Made by a program: the position numbers and the translations under genes. From the NCBI GenBank assembly GCA_963807925.1, contig CAWEDP010000002.1, positions 310,001-374,000 of the forward strand: a DNA stretch of 64,000 bases. Reading direction: 5' to 3'. Source of the DNA: CAWEDP01 sp963807925 (GTDB taxonomy: Bacteria; Acidobacteriota; Vicinamibacteria; Vicinamibacterales; CAVVIG01). Under the pieces are notes generated by a model. It did no database searches, was not told where the DNA came from, and was given only the letters and a program-made list of their open reading frames with translations. Below are positions 27,549 through 36,474 of the stretch, piece by piece (position 1 is the stretch's first letter; the number at the start of each line of letters is the position of its first letter).

Positions 27549-28812
27549 GGTTCGTCCACTTCGTGATCCGGCCCATGCGATCGTACGGCCGGCTGATGTG
27601 CATGCCGCCCGCGACGAGATCCGGCCTGCCATCCTTGTCGAGATCGCCCGCCGCCAGCGTCATCAGGTGCGTCGGCGAACTGGCGATTGCGTGCAGGGTG
27701 AACTGCTGGCGGCCGTTGTTCTCCAGCCACACGAGGCTCGGCGCGGAGGGGTTGTCCCAGTCGTTGTTCGCGCTGACGACCACGATGTCGAGATCGCCGT
27801 CGCCGTCGATGTCGGCGGCCTGCGGGCTCGAGGCGCCGGGCAGATCCGCAATCCGGTGGAAGGCGAAGCGCAGGTCGCCGAGGTTCTCGAGCCACTGCAC
27901 GCCCTGCCACGGGCGGCTGTTCGCCGGCGCATAGTCGAACGCATCGCCATTGCTGTAGACAATGTCGGGATCGCCGTCGCGATCGAGATCGACGACCGAA
28001 ATCCAGCTCGAGCCGAAGTCCTGATTGGTCGAGCCCCACAGCATCCGGTTCACGAAGTGGCCTGTGCCGTCGCCGACGAAGGCCCAGATCTCCTCCCACT
28101 CCTGGCTCACCAGCGAGACGATGTCGGGGTGGCCGTCGCCATTGACGTCGGCGATGACGGCGTTGATCGGCCCCGACAGCCGAAGCAGCACATGTTGCTC
28201 GAACCTCCATCCGCCCTTGTTCTCGAGCCAGCTCGTGTCGCCGTCGTCGTAGCCGAAGTCGGCGAGTGCGATGTCCATGTCCCCGTCGCCGTCGAGGTCG
28301 CCGGCTTCCGCGTCCGCCACGCGTGCGATGTGGTCGGCGACGACGTGTCGTGTGAAACGCTCGTGTCCGTCGTTCTCGAGCACGATCACCGAGCCGACCC
28401 GATTGTTGCTCGGCAGGAGCACGCCGAGGGACGCGACGACCAGATCCATGTCGCCGTCCCGGTCGAAGTCGACCGCCTGGACGTGCGCCGGCGCCATCAC
28501 GTCGGCAATCGTCGTCTCGGTGTAGGTGCCGGCCGGCCCCTGACGCAGCCAGGTGACGCGGTTGCGCAGCGCGTCACAGACCAGCACGTCCGGCAGGCCG
28601 TCGCCATCGAGATCGGCGATCTCCACGTTCGCCACGCGCGGGCGCTCGTCGCCCTGGATGGGATCGCCGAGCGGAGACGAGGTGAAGAAGCGCGAGGGCG
28701 GGCCGGGCGGCAGCATGGAGGCGCGATCCGGCGCGACGCTCTCGGGCGCCGACCGCCCGCACGCGGCCAGCGACACGCCGAGCAGCAGACCCACGAGTGC
28801 GCGCCCCCGCAT
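27526..28812 (-). CDS. VCBS/FG-GAP repeat lipoprotein
   Basis: 428 residues. The signal peptide has the lipobox SLAAC, so it is probably lipid-anchored. Seven calcium-binding repeats of the integrin/FG-GAP type follow (DLDGDGLPDVLVCD, DFDRDGDMDLVVAS, DLDGDGDMDIALAD, DVNGDGHPDIVSLV, DLDRDGDPDIVYSN, DIDGDGDLDIVVVS, DLDKDGRPDLVAGG), which build a seven-bladed propeller. There is no catalytic domain. It is first in a two-gene unit with the TPR protein. A role in surface binding or assembly is inference. Confidence 0.85.
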   Translation of the reverse strand: MRGRALVGLLLGVSLAACGRSAPESVAPDRASMLPPGPPSRFFTSSPLGDPIQGDERPRVANVEIADLDGDGLPDVLVCDALRNRVTWLRQGPAGTYTETTIADVMAPAHVQAVDFDRDGDMDLVVASLGVLLPSNNRVGSVIVLENDGHERFTRHVVADHIARVADAEAGDLDGDGDMDIALADFGYDDGDTSWLENKGGWRFEQHVLLRLSGPINAVIADVNGDGHPDIVSLVSQEWEEIWAFVGDGTGHFVNRMLWGSTNQDFGSSWISVVDLDRDGDPDIVYSNGDAFDYAPANSRPWQGVQWLENLGDLRFAFHRIADLPGASSPQAADIDGDGDLDIVVVSANNDWDNPSAPSLVWLENNGRQQFTLHAIASSPTHLMTLAAGDLDKDGRPDLVAGGMHISRPYDRMGRITKWTNHGPAAAR

Positions 28813-29144
28813 TACCGGGCGTGATCGTCGGCGCGCGAGGCAGACAGCATCGCCACGAAACGGAGAGTCTTCCTCATACGGCGTTCGCTCCGATCATCCC
28901 GACGATCGTAACGCTTTTGTGCTCACGCTGGTTAGCGGCCCACGCGATGTGATGAACGCGTCTTAGTGTTCCTGGTGATGAACGCGTCCCCCGGACGGGC
29001 AATCGCGTGTCGGGGCCCGCTCGGCCTGTCCCTCGAGTACCATGACTGCTTGACAGAGAGGAACCGTGTGCATCTACAATGAACGGCCGGCGCAGGGCTG
29101 CTCCTCGCCGGATCGGTGACCGCACCATTCCTGCGACTGGACAT
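28813..29144. other. Divergent intergenic region with short direct repeats
   Basis: 332 bp between the VCBS gene and the secreted-protein gene. GTGATGAACGCGTC occurs twice (28949-28962 and 28975-28988), 26 bp apart. TTGACA at 29050-29055 and TACAAT at 29075-29080 could form a promoter with a long 19-bp spacer. Bases 29066-29086 match the 21-bp palindrome at about two thirds of positions, as a weak candidate. No supported gene. Confidence 0.45.
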
Positions 29145-30065
29145 ATGAGAAGACTCGCGTTGTCGGCGATCGCGACGGCCGCGGCGCTTGCGGCCATCCT
29201 GTCGGTTTCGCCACGCGTCGAAGCGCAGTGGCCCAAGCGTCCGACGCCGGGCGTTCCGACCACCGCCGACGGCAAGCTCGATGTGAATGCCCCGCCGCCG
29301 CGAACGGCGGACGGAAAGCCGGATCTCTCCGGCGTCTGGGAGGTCATCCCCTGCATCGACTGCCCGGCGCGCGGCCGTGGCCGCGGCGCGGCCGCTCCGG
29401 CCGACGCTGGCCGGCGTGGCGCTGCGCCCGACGGTGGTCGTCGCGGGGCCGAGGGTACCGGCGAGCTTCCGCCGAGGGGAGGGAACCCGTTCGGCAACAT
29501 CGGCATCGGCGTGCAGGGCGGCGCGCCGTATCAGCCATGGGCCGCGGACCTTGTCAAGAAGCGGATGGCGGACAACAGCAAGGACAACCCGGACGCGCAC
29601 TGTCTGCCGATGGGGATCGCGCAGCTCAACGCGCACCCGTACCCACGGAAGATCATCCAGACGCCCGGCGAGCTTCTGGTGATCTACGAAGGGTCGGGAA
29701 CCACCGTTCGCGAACTGTTCCTGGACGGCCGGACGCCGGCCAAGGACGCGGACCCGTGGTGGAACGGTTATTCGACCGGTCACTGGGAAGGCGACACGCT
29801 CGTCGTCGAAACGACAGGTCTCATGGACGACGGCTGGCTCGACGTGCGGGGGAGCCCGCTGACCAGCGCCGGGACGATCACCGAGCGGTTTCATCGCCCG
29901 CGCTACGGCTACCTCGAGCTCGAGGAGACGATCGACGATCCCAAGGCGTACACGAAGCCGTTCTCGGCAAAGGTGTACTACCGGCTGTCGCCGGACACTC
30001 AGCTCATCGAGTTCGTCTGCATCGACAAGGACGCTCAGCACTATGTGGGCGGCGCCGGCAAATAG
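29145..30065 (+). CDS. Secreted protein related to the GRPHP/WGDP group (uncharacterised)
   Basis: 306 residues from ATG 29145, with a signal peptide ending at VEAQWP. The mature part has TADGKPDLSGVWEV, CLPMGIAQLNAHPYPRKIIQTPG, LFLDGRTPAKDADPWWNGYSTGHWEGDTLVVETTG and ITERFHRPRYGYLELEETIDDPKAYTKPF. The segment around HWEGDTLVVETTG matches the same position in the GRPHP proteins (GDTLVVTTTHLK), so these belong to one larger family. A Gly/Arg-rich linker carries two cysteines (PCIDCP). Function unknown. Confidence 0.8.
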   Translation: MRRLALSAIATAAALAAILSVSPRVEAQWPKRPTPGVPTTADGKLDVNAPPPRTADGKPDLSGVWEVIPCIDCPARGRGRGAAAPADAGRRGAAPDGGRRGAEGTGELPPRGGNPFGNIGIGVQGGAPYQPWAADLVKKRMADNSKDNPDAHCLPMGIAQLNAHPYPRKIIQTPGELLVIYEGSGTTVRELFLDGRTPAKDADPWWNGYSTGHWEGDTLVVETTGLMDDGWLDVRGSPLTSAGTITERFHRPRYGYLELEETIDDPKAYTKPFSAKVYYRLSPDTQLIEFVCIDKDAQHYVGGAGK

Positions 30066-30175
30066 CCACGGCCGCCCCTCCAGCCGTCCCGCCGAGCCAC
30101 CCGGTGCCCCGCAGGCGCTCAGACCTGGAGCGCCGCCTCTTTGGCCCACCCACTCGTGGACGGCGAGGTGAACGT

Positions 30176-31084
30176 GTGAACATCGGGTTTGTCGGCCTCG
30201 GGGCGATGGGACAGGTCATCGTTCCGCGTCTGATGGCCGCAGGGTACGCGGTCACCGGGTGGAACCGGACGCCCGAGCGAGCGGCGCCCCTCGTCGAGCA
30301 GGGGATGGGGTGGGCCGAGACTCCAGCCGCGGTCGCCGCCGCTTCCGACGTCACCATGTCGGTCGTGACCGACGGCGCGGCGGTCACCCGCGTGGCGCTC
30401 GCAGAAGACGGCGTGCTGGCCGGCAGCCGTCCGGGCAGCGTGTACATCGACATGGGAACGATTGCGCCGGAGGTGACGCGCGGAGTCGCCGCGGCGTTCG
30501 CCCACCAGGGGCGCGACATGTTGGAAGCGCCGTTGTCCGGCAGCCCGGTCACCGTGCAGCAGGGCAACGCGTCGCTGATGATCGGCGGCGACCGGGCGAC
30601 GTTCGAGCGGGTGGAACCGGTGCTTCGCGCCGTCGGGCCGAAGCTCACCTACATCGGCGCGAGCGGCCAGGCCGTGACGATGAAGCTCGCCGTCAACCTG
30701 CTCCTGATGGTCGAGGTGATTGCGTTTGGCGAGGCGGTGGCGCTCGCCGAAAAGGGAGGCGTCGCCCGGGAGACGGCCCTCGACGCGATTCTCAAGAGCG
30801 TGACCGCCGCGCCGGTGCTCGGCTACCGCGGGCCGTTCATCCTCGAGGGAAAGATGCCGAAGGTGCCGCTCGCCGACGTCACGCTGCAGCAGAAGGACAT
30901 GCGGCTCGTGCTGGACATGGCGCGCACACTCGGCAGTCCGGTGCCGCTGGCTGCCGCGGCCAACGAGATGATGAACGCCTGCCGCGGCCTGGGCCTCGAT
31001 CGCAACGACTTCGTCGTGGCGCACGAGGTCTATCGGCGTCTCGGCGGGCAGTCGTCGGCGGCAGTCGGCGATCGATCCGCCTGA
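30176..31084 (+). CDS. NAD(P)-dependent beta-hydroxyacid dehydrogenase (3-hydroxyisobutyrate dehydrogenase family)
   Basis: 302 residues; GTG 30176 begins directly at NIGFVGLGAMGQVIVPRL, the Rossmann start of the family, and GAGG lies upstream. Other features are GYAVTGWNRTPERAA, the substrate loop EAPLSGSPVTVQQGNASLMIGG and the helix TMKLAVNLLL carrying the catalytic lysine. The family oxidises 3-hydroxyacids such as 3-hydroxyisobutyrate, tartronate semialdehyde partners or 6-phosphogluconate relatives; the substrate here is open. A GlcG/HbpS gene follows 14 bp downstream, an arrangement also seen in glycolate and hydroxyacid clusters. Confidence 0.88.
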   Translation: MNIGFVGLGAMGQVIVPRLMAAGYAVTGWNRTPERAAPLVEQGMGWAETPAAVAAASDVTMSVVTDGAAVTRVALAEDGVLAGSRPGSVYIDMGTIAPEVTRGVAAAFAHQGRDMLEAPLSGSPVTVQQGNASLMIGGDRATFERVEPVLRAVGPKLTYIGASGQAVTMKLAVNLLLMVEVIAFGEAVALAEKGGVARETALDAILKSVTAAPVLGYRGPFILEGKMPKVPLADVTLQQKDMRLVLDMARTLGSPVPLAAAANEMMNACRGLGLDRNDFVVAHEVYRRLGGQSSAAVGDRSA

Positions 31085-31098
31085 AAGGAGCGGCTCCC

Positions 31099-31551
31099 GT
31101 GAGCGAAGCGGACGCGCGTCGTCCTGCCCCCGGCCCGACGCTTCCGCCGTACGGCCCGTCCATCACGCTCGCGCAGGCCAAGACAGTGGCCGACGCGGCG
31201 CTGGCGCCGGCGCGAGCCCACCAGTGGACGATGGTGATCGCCATCGTCGATCCGGGAGGGCATCTCGTGTACCTCGAGAAGATGGACGAGACGCAGGTGG
31301 GGAGCGTCGCGATCGCGGAGACCAAGGCGCGCTCGTCCGCGCTGTTCAAGCGCCCGACGAAGATGTTCCAGGACCGCCTGGCGCGCGGGGGCGACGGGTT
31401 GCTGGTGCTGCGGCTCAAGAAGGCGGTCCCGGTGGAGGGCGGCCTGCCGATTCTGGTGGACGGACGGCTGATCGGGGCGCTTGGTGTGTCGGGGGGATCG
31501 AGCGCCGAAGACGAAGCGTGCGCGGAGGCGGGAGCCGCCGCCCTTTCATGA
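31099..31551 (+). CDS. GlcG/HbpS-like heme-degrading protein family
   Basis: 150 residues from GTG 31099, with AAAGGAG 9 bases upstream. The pattern TLAQAKTVADAALAPARAH, MVIAIVDPGGHLVYLEKMDE, AIAETKARSSALFKRPTKMF and GGLPILVDGRLIGALGVSGGSSAEDE is the full GlcG/HbpS (DUF336) fold. Some members bind heme or cobalamin-like compounds; most lack a known role. Probably co-transcribed with the dehydrogenase. The stop overlaps the first codon of the DUF6152 remnant. Confidence 0.85.
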   Translation: MSEADARRPAPGPTLPPYGPSITLAQAKTVADAALAPARAHQWTMVIAIVDPGGHLVYLEKMDETQVGSVAIAETKARSSALFKRPTKMFQDRLARGGDGLLVLRLKKAVPVEGGLPILVDGRLIGALGVSGGSSAEDEACAEAGAAALS

Positions 31552-31877
31552 GCGTTGTCGGCGACGGCCATTGCGACGACCCAATGCGGCCCAACGAGAT
31601 TCGAGTACGCCTGCCACGAGGGCAACTCGTCACCTTGCGGCACGTGACTTGCGTTGAATGGATCAATCCGCACACCTGGATTCATGTCGACGTGAAGGAT
31701 GCGTGGACGGGAACTCGCTGCCGGCCGGAACGGAGGTCACGTCGACGGGTATCGCGCGAAGAACGGGACCAATCGGGCCAACGGCCGTGAGATCACGCTC
31801 CCCGATGGCCGCAAGCTCTTCCTCGGTTCGTCGGGCACCGGTGCGCCGCAGGACGCGATCCCTCGGAGAAGAAGTAG
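31548..31877 (+). pseudogene. DUF6152 remnant, several lesions
   Basis: Pieces of a DUF6152 protein appear in order but in changing frames: GQLVTLRHVTCVEWINPHTW and HVDVKDA, then NSLPAGTEVT, then DGYRAKNGTNRANGREITLP and DGRKLFLGSSGTGAP, then DPSEKK and a stop at 31877. The middle of the domain (about 25-30 residues between VKDA and NSLP) is missing, and single-base losses are needed near 31736 and 31865 to join the rest. The signal peptide is also absent. Real decay is likelier here than in the other broken genes because of the internal deletion. Confidence 0.65.
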
Positions 31878-31918
31878 GCCGCCGAGGCGTCGCTTGAAAC
31901 GAACCAGTCGGTGACATA

Positions 31919-31939
31919 GTGTATGGCGGCAGTAAACAA
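31919..31939. promoter_or_regulatory. Copy 3 of the 21-bp palindromic operator
   Basis: Arms GTGTATGGCG and CAGTAAACAA around a central G, 40 bp before the receptor ATG at 31979. The left arm is weaker. TTGAAA at 31894-31899 and TAGTGT at 31917-31922 (17-bp spacer) could form the promoter, with the palindrome over the -10 box and start site. Confidence 0.5.
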
Positions 31940-31978
31940 TCCGTCCGATTGTGCGGCTGCCCTGCAGAAGGGGTTGTG

Positions 31979-34960
31979 ATGCGCACTTGCCTGAGGGTCC
32001 TGACGACCGTCCTCGCTCTCGTTTCCCTGCCTGCTGCGGTGTTCGCGCAGGCGTCCCTCGCCGGGCTCGTCAAGGACAGCTCGGGAGCGGTCCTGCCGGG
32101 CGTCAGCGTCGAAGCCGCGAGCACTGCGCTCATCGAGAAGGTTCGCACCGCCGTCACCGACGGGGGCGGAAAGTACCGCATCGAAGACCTCCGTCCGGGC
32201 GTGTACACCGTCACCTTCAGCCTGTCGGGGTTCAGCACGATCAAGCGCGAAGGCATCGAGCTGACCGGATCGTTCACGGCGACGGTGAATGCTGAGATGA
32301 GGGTGGGTGCCGTGTCCGAGACGATCACCGTCACCGGCGAATCGCCAATCGTGGACGTCGTCAACGCCAAGCAGCAGTCCACGGTCACCAATGAAATCAT
32401 CAGTGCGATACCGACGGCGCGTCTCTATCACAGCCTCGTGACGCTCGTGCCCGGAGTGACCGTGTCGGGGTCCCAGGATGTCGGCGGACTCGCCGGGCCG
32501 GTGACGGTGACCTTCGCGATGCGGGGCGGCCCCGGCAATGAAGGCCGGCTCACGGTCGACGGGTTGTCGCTCGGGGCGTCGTTGAACGGAACCGGCGTGT
32601 CCTACACCGTGGCGGACGTCGGCAACGCGCAGGAGGTCGTGTTCACGACGGCGGGCGGCCTTGGCGAATCGGAGGTCGGTGGCCCCGCCATGAATCTGGT
32701 GCCGCGCCAGGGCGGCAACCGGATATCGGGCCAGTTCTTCGCCAACGGCGCCAACGATTCGTTCCAGACCAGCAACTACACCGATGCGATTCGGTCGGCC
32801 GGGCTGCGGGCGCCGAACCTCATGACGAAGATCTGGGACGTGAACGCCGCGGTCGGCGGTCCGGTCCGGAAGGACCGCCTCTGGTTCTTCACGGCGGCGC
32901 GATCGCAGGGGAACCGGAAGCTGGTGGCCGGGATGTTCGTCAACCAGAACGCCGGCAACGTCAACGCCTGGACCTACGTGGCCGATCCGAACACGCAGGC
33001 GACCGACGACGGCACCTGGAAGAACGTCAACGGCCGCCTAACGTGGCAGGCATCCTCGCGCAACAAGTTCAACTTCTTCTGGGACGAACAGCGGCTGTGC
33101 ACCTCCTGCATGGGCGGCGGAAGCGCCACGACCGCCCCGGAAGCCCGCGGCAACAACCATGCGGGGCCGCGGGTCGAGCAGGCGACCTGGTCGTCCCCCC
33201 TCACCAGCCGGCTGCTGCTCGAGGCCGGCCTCGGCGGAAACCTGATTGACCAGTACGGAACGCAGTTCGACCTGCCGAACACGCACCTGCTGATTCCGGT
33301 CACCGAGCAGTGTACGGCCGGCTGCCCGTCCAACGGCGGCATCGCCGGCCTGGCCTATCGCAGCAACAACTCCTACGTCGCCGACAGCGATGTGTACAGC
33401 TGGCGCGCGTCGGCGAGCCTGGTCTCGGGGCGGAGCAACGCGAAGTTCGGGTACCAGGGCCAGTTCGTCGTGAACCACTTCCCGAACTCTGTTCTCAACG
33501 ATACGTGGACCAGCTATCGGTTCAACAACGGGATTCCCAATCAGTTGACGCAGACGGCCGGCCCGGCGCTGGTCAACACGCACCTGCATACGACGGCGCT
33601 CTACGTGCAGGACCAATGGACGGTCCGCAATCTGACGCTGTCGGGCGCCGTGCGTTACGACCACTCGTCGAGCTTCTTTCCCCAGCAGCAGGTCGGGCCC
33701 AACCCGTTCATTCTCGTCCCGACCGTGTTCAGCGCGCAGGACGGGACGTCCTACTCGGACATCACGCCCCGGGTGGGCGTCGCGTACGACGTCTTCGGCA
33801 ACGGGAAGACCGCGCTCAAGGTCAATGTCGGAAAGTATCTGGCGGCGGCCGACGGCAGCTCGATTACCGGCTCTCTCGTCAATCCGCTCTCTCGCATCAG
33901 CACCTCGGTCACGCGGACGTGGACCGACGCGAACGGCAACTTCGCGCCCGACTGCAACCTGAGCGTGCCCGGCGTGCAGGACGTGCGCGGCAGCGGGGGC
34001 GACTTCTGCGGGCAGATCAGCAACCTGAACTTCGCCAAGCCGGTGTTCAGCAATACGTTCGATCCCGCCATCCTCAGCGGCTGGGGCATCCGTCCCTACG
34101 ACTGGAACCTCGGCGTCCAGGTGCAGCAGGAGGTCCTGCCGCGCGTGTCGGTGAACGTGGGGTACTTCCGGCGCTGGTTCGGCAACTTCTTCGTCACCGA
34201 CAACCTCGCCGTCTCGGCCGCCGACTACGCGACGTTCAACGTGACGGCGCCGCTCGATTCGCGACTGCCCGGTGGCGGCGGCCAGTTGATTTCCGGTCTG
34301 TACGACGTCAATCCGCTCCTGTTCGGGCAGACGAACAACTTCGTCACCAGGTCGGACAACTACGGCACCCAGACCAATCACTGGAACGGCGTGGAGATCA
34401 GCGTGACGGCGCGCGTCAGGCAGGGGCTCACCTTGCAGGGAGGCACGAGCACCGGCCGCACTACGACCGACAACTGCCAAATCAAGGCACAACTGCCGGA
34501 GGTCGGGTCGTTGAACCCCTACTGTCACGTCCAGCCGCCGTTCAAGACGCAGGTGAAGGGGCTCGGGTCCTACACGGTTCCGAAAATCGACGTGCAGGTC
34601 AGCGCGGCCTTCCAGAGCCTGCCGGGAGGCACGCTGGCGGCCAATTACAACGTCCCGACCGCCCTTGTCGCGCAGTCGCTCGGTCGCAATCTTTCCGGTA
34701 ACGCCCCGTTTGCAAACGTCAACCTCGTGACGCCGGGCGACGCGTACGGCGATCGGATCAACCAGATCGATCTGCGCGCGGGTAAGATTGTGAAGTTCGG
34801 CCGATTGCGCACGCAGTTCAGCGTGGATCTGTACAACTCGCTGAACTCGAGCGCGATTCAGAGCTACAACCAGGCGTTCATCGCAGGAGGCGCCTGGTTG
34901 ACGCCGACCCTCATTCTCCCGGCGAGATTCGCCAAGCTCACCGCGCAGATCGACTTCTGA
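31979..34960 (+). CDS. TonB-dependent receptor, Oar-like with carboxypeptidase-regulatory domain
   Basis: 993 residues, complete. ATG 31979 has GAAGGGG upstream and a signal peptide ending at AVFAQ. The regulatory domain (SLAGLVKDSSGAVLPGVSVE, PGVYTVTFSLSGFSTIKREGI) leads into the plug (ETITVTGESPIVDVVNA) and a large barrel ending RFAKLTAQIDF. No TonB box is evident, as usual for this class. No secreted-protein gene follows it directly; the next gene downstream is a MetE-like enzyme with its own operator copy. Substrate unknown; the shared operator suggests the same signal as the receptors at 20478 and 40258. Confidence 0.92.
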   Translation: MRTCLRVLTTVLALVSLPAAVFAQASLAGLVKDSSGAVLPGVSVEAASTALIEKVRTAVTDGGGKYRIEDLRPGVYTVTFSLSGFSTIKREGIELTGSFTATVNAEMRVGAVSETITVTGESPIVDVVNAKQQSTVTNEIISAIPTARLYHSLVTLVPGVTVSGSQDVGGLAGPVTVTFAMRGGPGNEGRLTVDGLSLGASLNGTGVSYTVADVGNAQEVVFTTAGGLGESEVGGPAMNLVPRQGGNRISGQFFANGANDSFQTSNYTDAIRSAGLRAPNLMTKIWDVNAAVGGPVRKDRLWFFTAARSQGNRKLVAGMFVNQNAGNVNAWTYVADPNTQATDDGTWKNVNGRLTWQASSRNKFNFFWDEQRLCTSCMGGGSATTAPEARGNNHAGPRVEQATWSSPLTSRLLLEAGLGGNLIDQYGTQFDLPNTHLLIPVTEQCTAGCPSNGGIAGLAYRSNNSYVADSDVYSWRASASLVSGRSNAKFGYQGQFVVNHFPNSVLNDTWTSYRFNNGIPNQLTQTAGPALVNTHLHTTALYVQDQWTVRNLTLSGAVRYDHSSSFFPQQQVGPNPFILVPTVFSAQDGTSYSDITPRVGVAYDVFGNGKTALKVNVGKYLAAADGSSITGSLVNPLSRISTSVTRTWTDANGNFAPDCNLSVPGVQDVRGSGGDFCGQISNLNFAKPVFSNTFDPAILSGWGIRPYDWNLGVQVQQEVLPRVSVNVGYFRRWFGNFFVTDNLAVSAADYATFNVTAPLDSRLPGGGGQLISGLYDVNPLLFGQTNNFVTRSDNYGTQTNHWNGVEISVTARVRQGLTLQGGTSTGRTTTDNCQIKAQLPEVGSLNPYCHVQPPFKTQVKGLGSYTVPKIDVQVSAAFQSLPGGTLAANYNVPTALVAQSLGRNLSGNAPFANVNLVTPGDAYGDRINQIDLRAGKIVKFGRLRTQFSVDLYNSLNSSAIQSYNQAFIAGGAWLTPTLILPARFAKLTAQIDF

Positions 34961-35275
34961 CCGGACGGGCGAACCGAGGAGCGCGCATGAGTTCCAGACC
35001 AAGACCAACGACGGCGCATCGGTCAGGGCGGGCCATTCTGGTGTGGTCGATGGTTCTGAGCGCGGCCCGCGCCGAGGAGCGCGCCGGACGCGGAAGCCAG
35101 GCGGCCCGGTAGGCGCGGGCGGCCACTGCTCGCGTGACGTCCCCAGACGATGCGACGCCGGAATCGCCTCGCCCGGCGCGCGCCAGGACCGCCCTGTTCA
35201 GTGCAATGAGACATGTATGTTGAAACTGAACAGCGTCCGTGATACAAACAATGGTTCCTCATCGGAGAGACGCCC
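34961..35275. other. Intergenic region upstream of the first MetE-like gene
   Basis: 315 bp without a supported gene. It contains operator copy 4 at 35213-35233 and a promoter overlapping it. The rest is GC-rich and featureless to my reading. Confidence 0.45.
35213..35233. promoter_or_regulatory. Copy 4 of the 21-bp palindromic operator, with overlapping promoter
   Basis: Arms ATGTATGTTG and AACTGAACAG around a central A. TTGAAA at 35220-35225 can act as the -35 box and TACAAA at 35243-35248 as the -10 box (17-bp spacer). The gene starts at GTG 35276. Confidence 0.55.
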
Positions 35276-36382
35276 GTGCGCATTGCTGTGACCGATACCG
35301 TTCTGCCCACCACCATGGTCGGCTCCTACCCCAGACCGCAATGGTTCACGCAGCAGCTGCTGGGGCGTGACATCCGGGTGGCGTTCAAGGAGGTCCGGCA
35401 CGAAGAGGCCTACCACGACGCCACCGAAGTCACGATCCGCGATCAAGAGGATGCGGGCCTCGACATCGTCACCGACGGGCAGATGTACTTCGACGACTAC
35501 GTCGGCGTGATCGGCTCCTTCTGCTGGTACATGTACGAGCGGATTCCCGGGTTCGATGCCGCCAAGGAGAAGCACCCGCTGGAGGCGATTGCGGCGGTCA
35601 GGACCAAGGAGATCGAGCTCTTCGCGGACTGGGGTGGCGTGGTGAACAGCGGTCCGGTCTCCAGGGGCCCCATCCGGCTCGTCGACCTCTACCAGGTGGC
35701 GGCGAAGTACGCCAGACGGCCGCTGAAGGTGTCGGTCGGCGCCGGCCCCGTCAATCTCGCCTGGCACGTGTACTTCAAGCACTACAAGGACTCGCGCGAG
35801 CTGTCGTATGCGCTGGCGCCCCTGTTCAACGCGGAGATGAAGGAGCTCGTGGACGCAGGTGCGACCTACCTGCAGATCGAGGATCTCGGCGCATGGCTGC
35901 CGCTCTTCACCGGCAACGACAGGGACTACGAGTGGATTGCCGACGTCATCGCGAAGTGCGTCGACGGCGTGAACGCCAGGATTGCCTGGCACTTCTGTTT
36001 CGGCAACGCCTGGGGCAACGCGCTGTCGGGCATCTTTCCGAAGGGGTACGAGACCGTCCTCCCCTGCTACTACGACGTGCCGGTCGATCAGTTCGTGCTC
36101 GACTTTGCCAACCGCGAGATGGCCGGCATCGAGGCTCTGAAGGGCCTGCCGAAGGGCAAGGACGTGCAGATCGGCGTGCTCGACATCCGAACGCTGATGG
36201 TCGAGACGCCAGAGCTGGTGGCGGAGCGGATCAGGAAGGTGCTCAAGGTGCTTCCGCCCGAGCGGGTGACGCTCAGCACCGACTGCGGGATGAAGCCGCT
36301 CCCGCGCATGATCGCGAAGATGAAACTCAAGGCGCTGGCCGACGGTGCACGGATCGTTCGGAAGGAACTCGGCCTCGCCTGA
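35276..36382 (+). CDS. MetE-like (cobalamin-independent methionine synthase C-terminal family) enzyme
   Basis: 368 residues from GTG 35276 (CGGAGAG upstream). The barrel begins PTTMVGSYPRPQWF, as in the MetE C-terminal domain and epoxyalkane:coenzyme M transferase. The thiol-activating zinc ligands are present as H239-x-C241 (WHFCFGN) and C337 (TDCGMKPLPR). It lacks the N-terminal folate half of MetE, so it probably transfers an alkyl group to or from a thiol, or cleaves a C-S bond, with a partner not identified here. It has its own copy of the 21-bp palindrome and is followed by a paralog 92 bp downstream. Confidence 0.85.
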   Translation: MRIAVTDTVLPTTMVGSYPRPQWFTQQLLGRDIRVAFKEVRHEEAYHDATEVTIRDQEDAGLDIVTDGQMYFDDYVGVIGSFCWYMYERIPGFDAAKEKHPLEAIAAVRTKEIELFADWGGVVNSGPVSRGPIRLVDLYQVAAKYARRPLKVSVGAGPVNLAWHVYFKHYKDSRELSYALAPLFNAEMKELVDAGATYLQIEDLGAWLPLFTGNDRDYEWIADVIAKCVDGVNARIAWHFCFGNAWGNALSGIFPKGYETVLPCYYDVPVDQFVLDFANREMAGIEALKGLPKGKDVQIGVLDIRTLMVETPELVAERIRKVLKVLPPERVTLSTDCGMKPLPRMIAKMKLKALADGARIVRKELGLA

Positions 36383-36474
36383 CCCTCGGGCCGCAATCCG
36401 GTTGACCCGTCGCGGCGATCTACTGCACGACGGATGCGGCGGATTCTGAACCTCAGATCCAGAGACATTCAATC

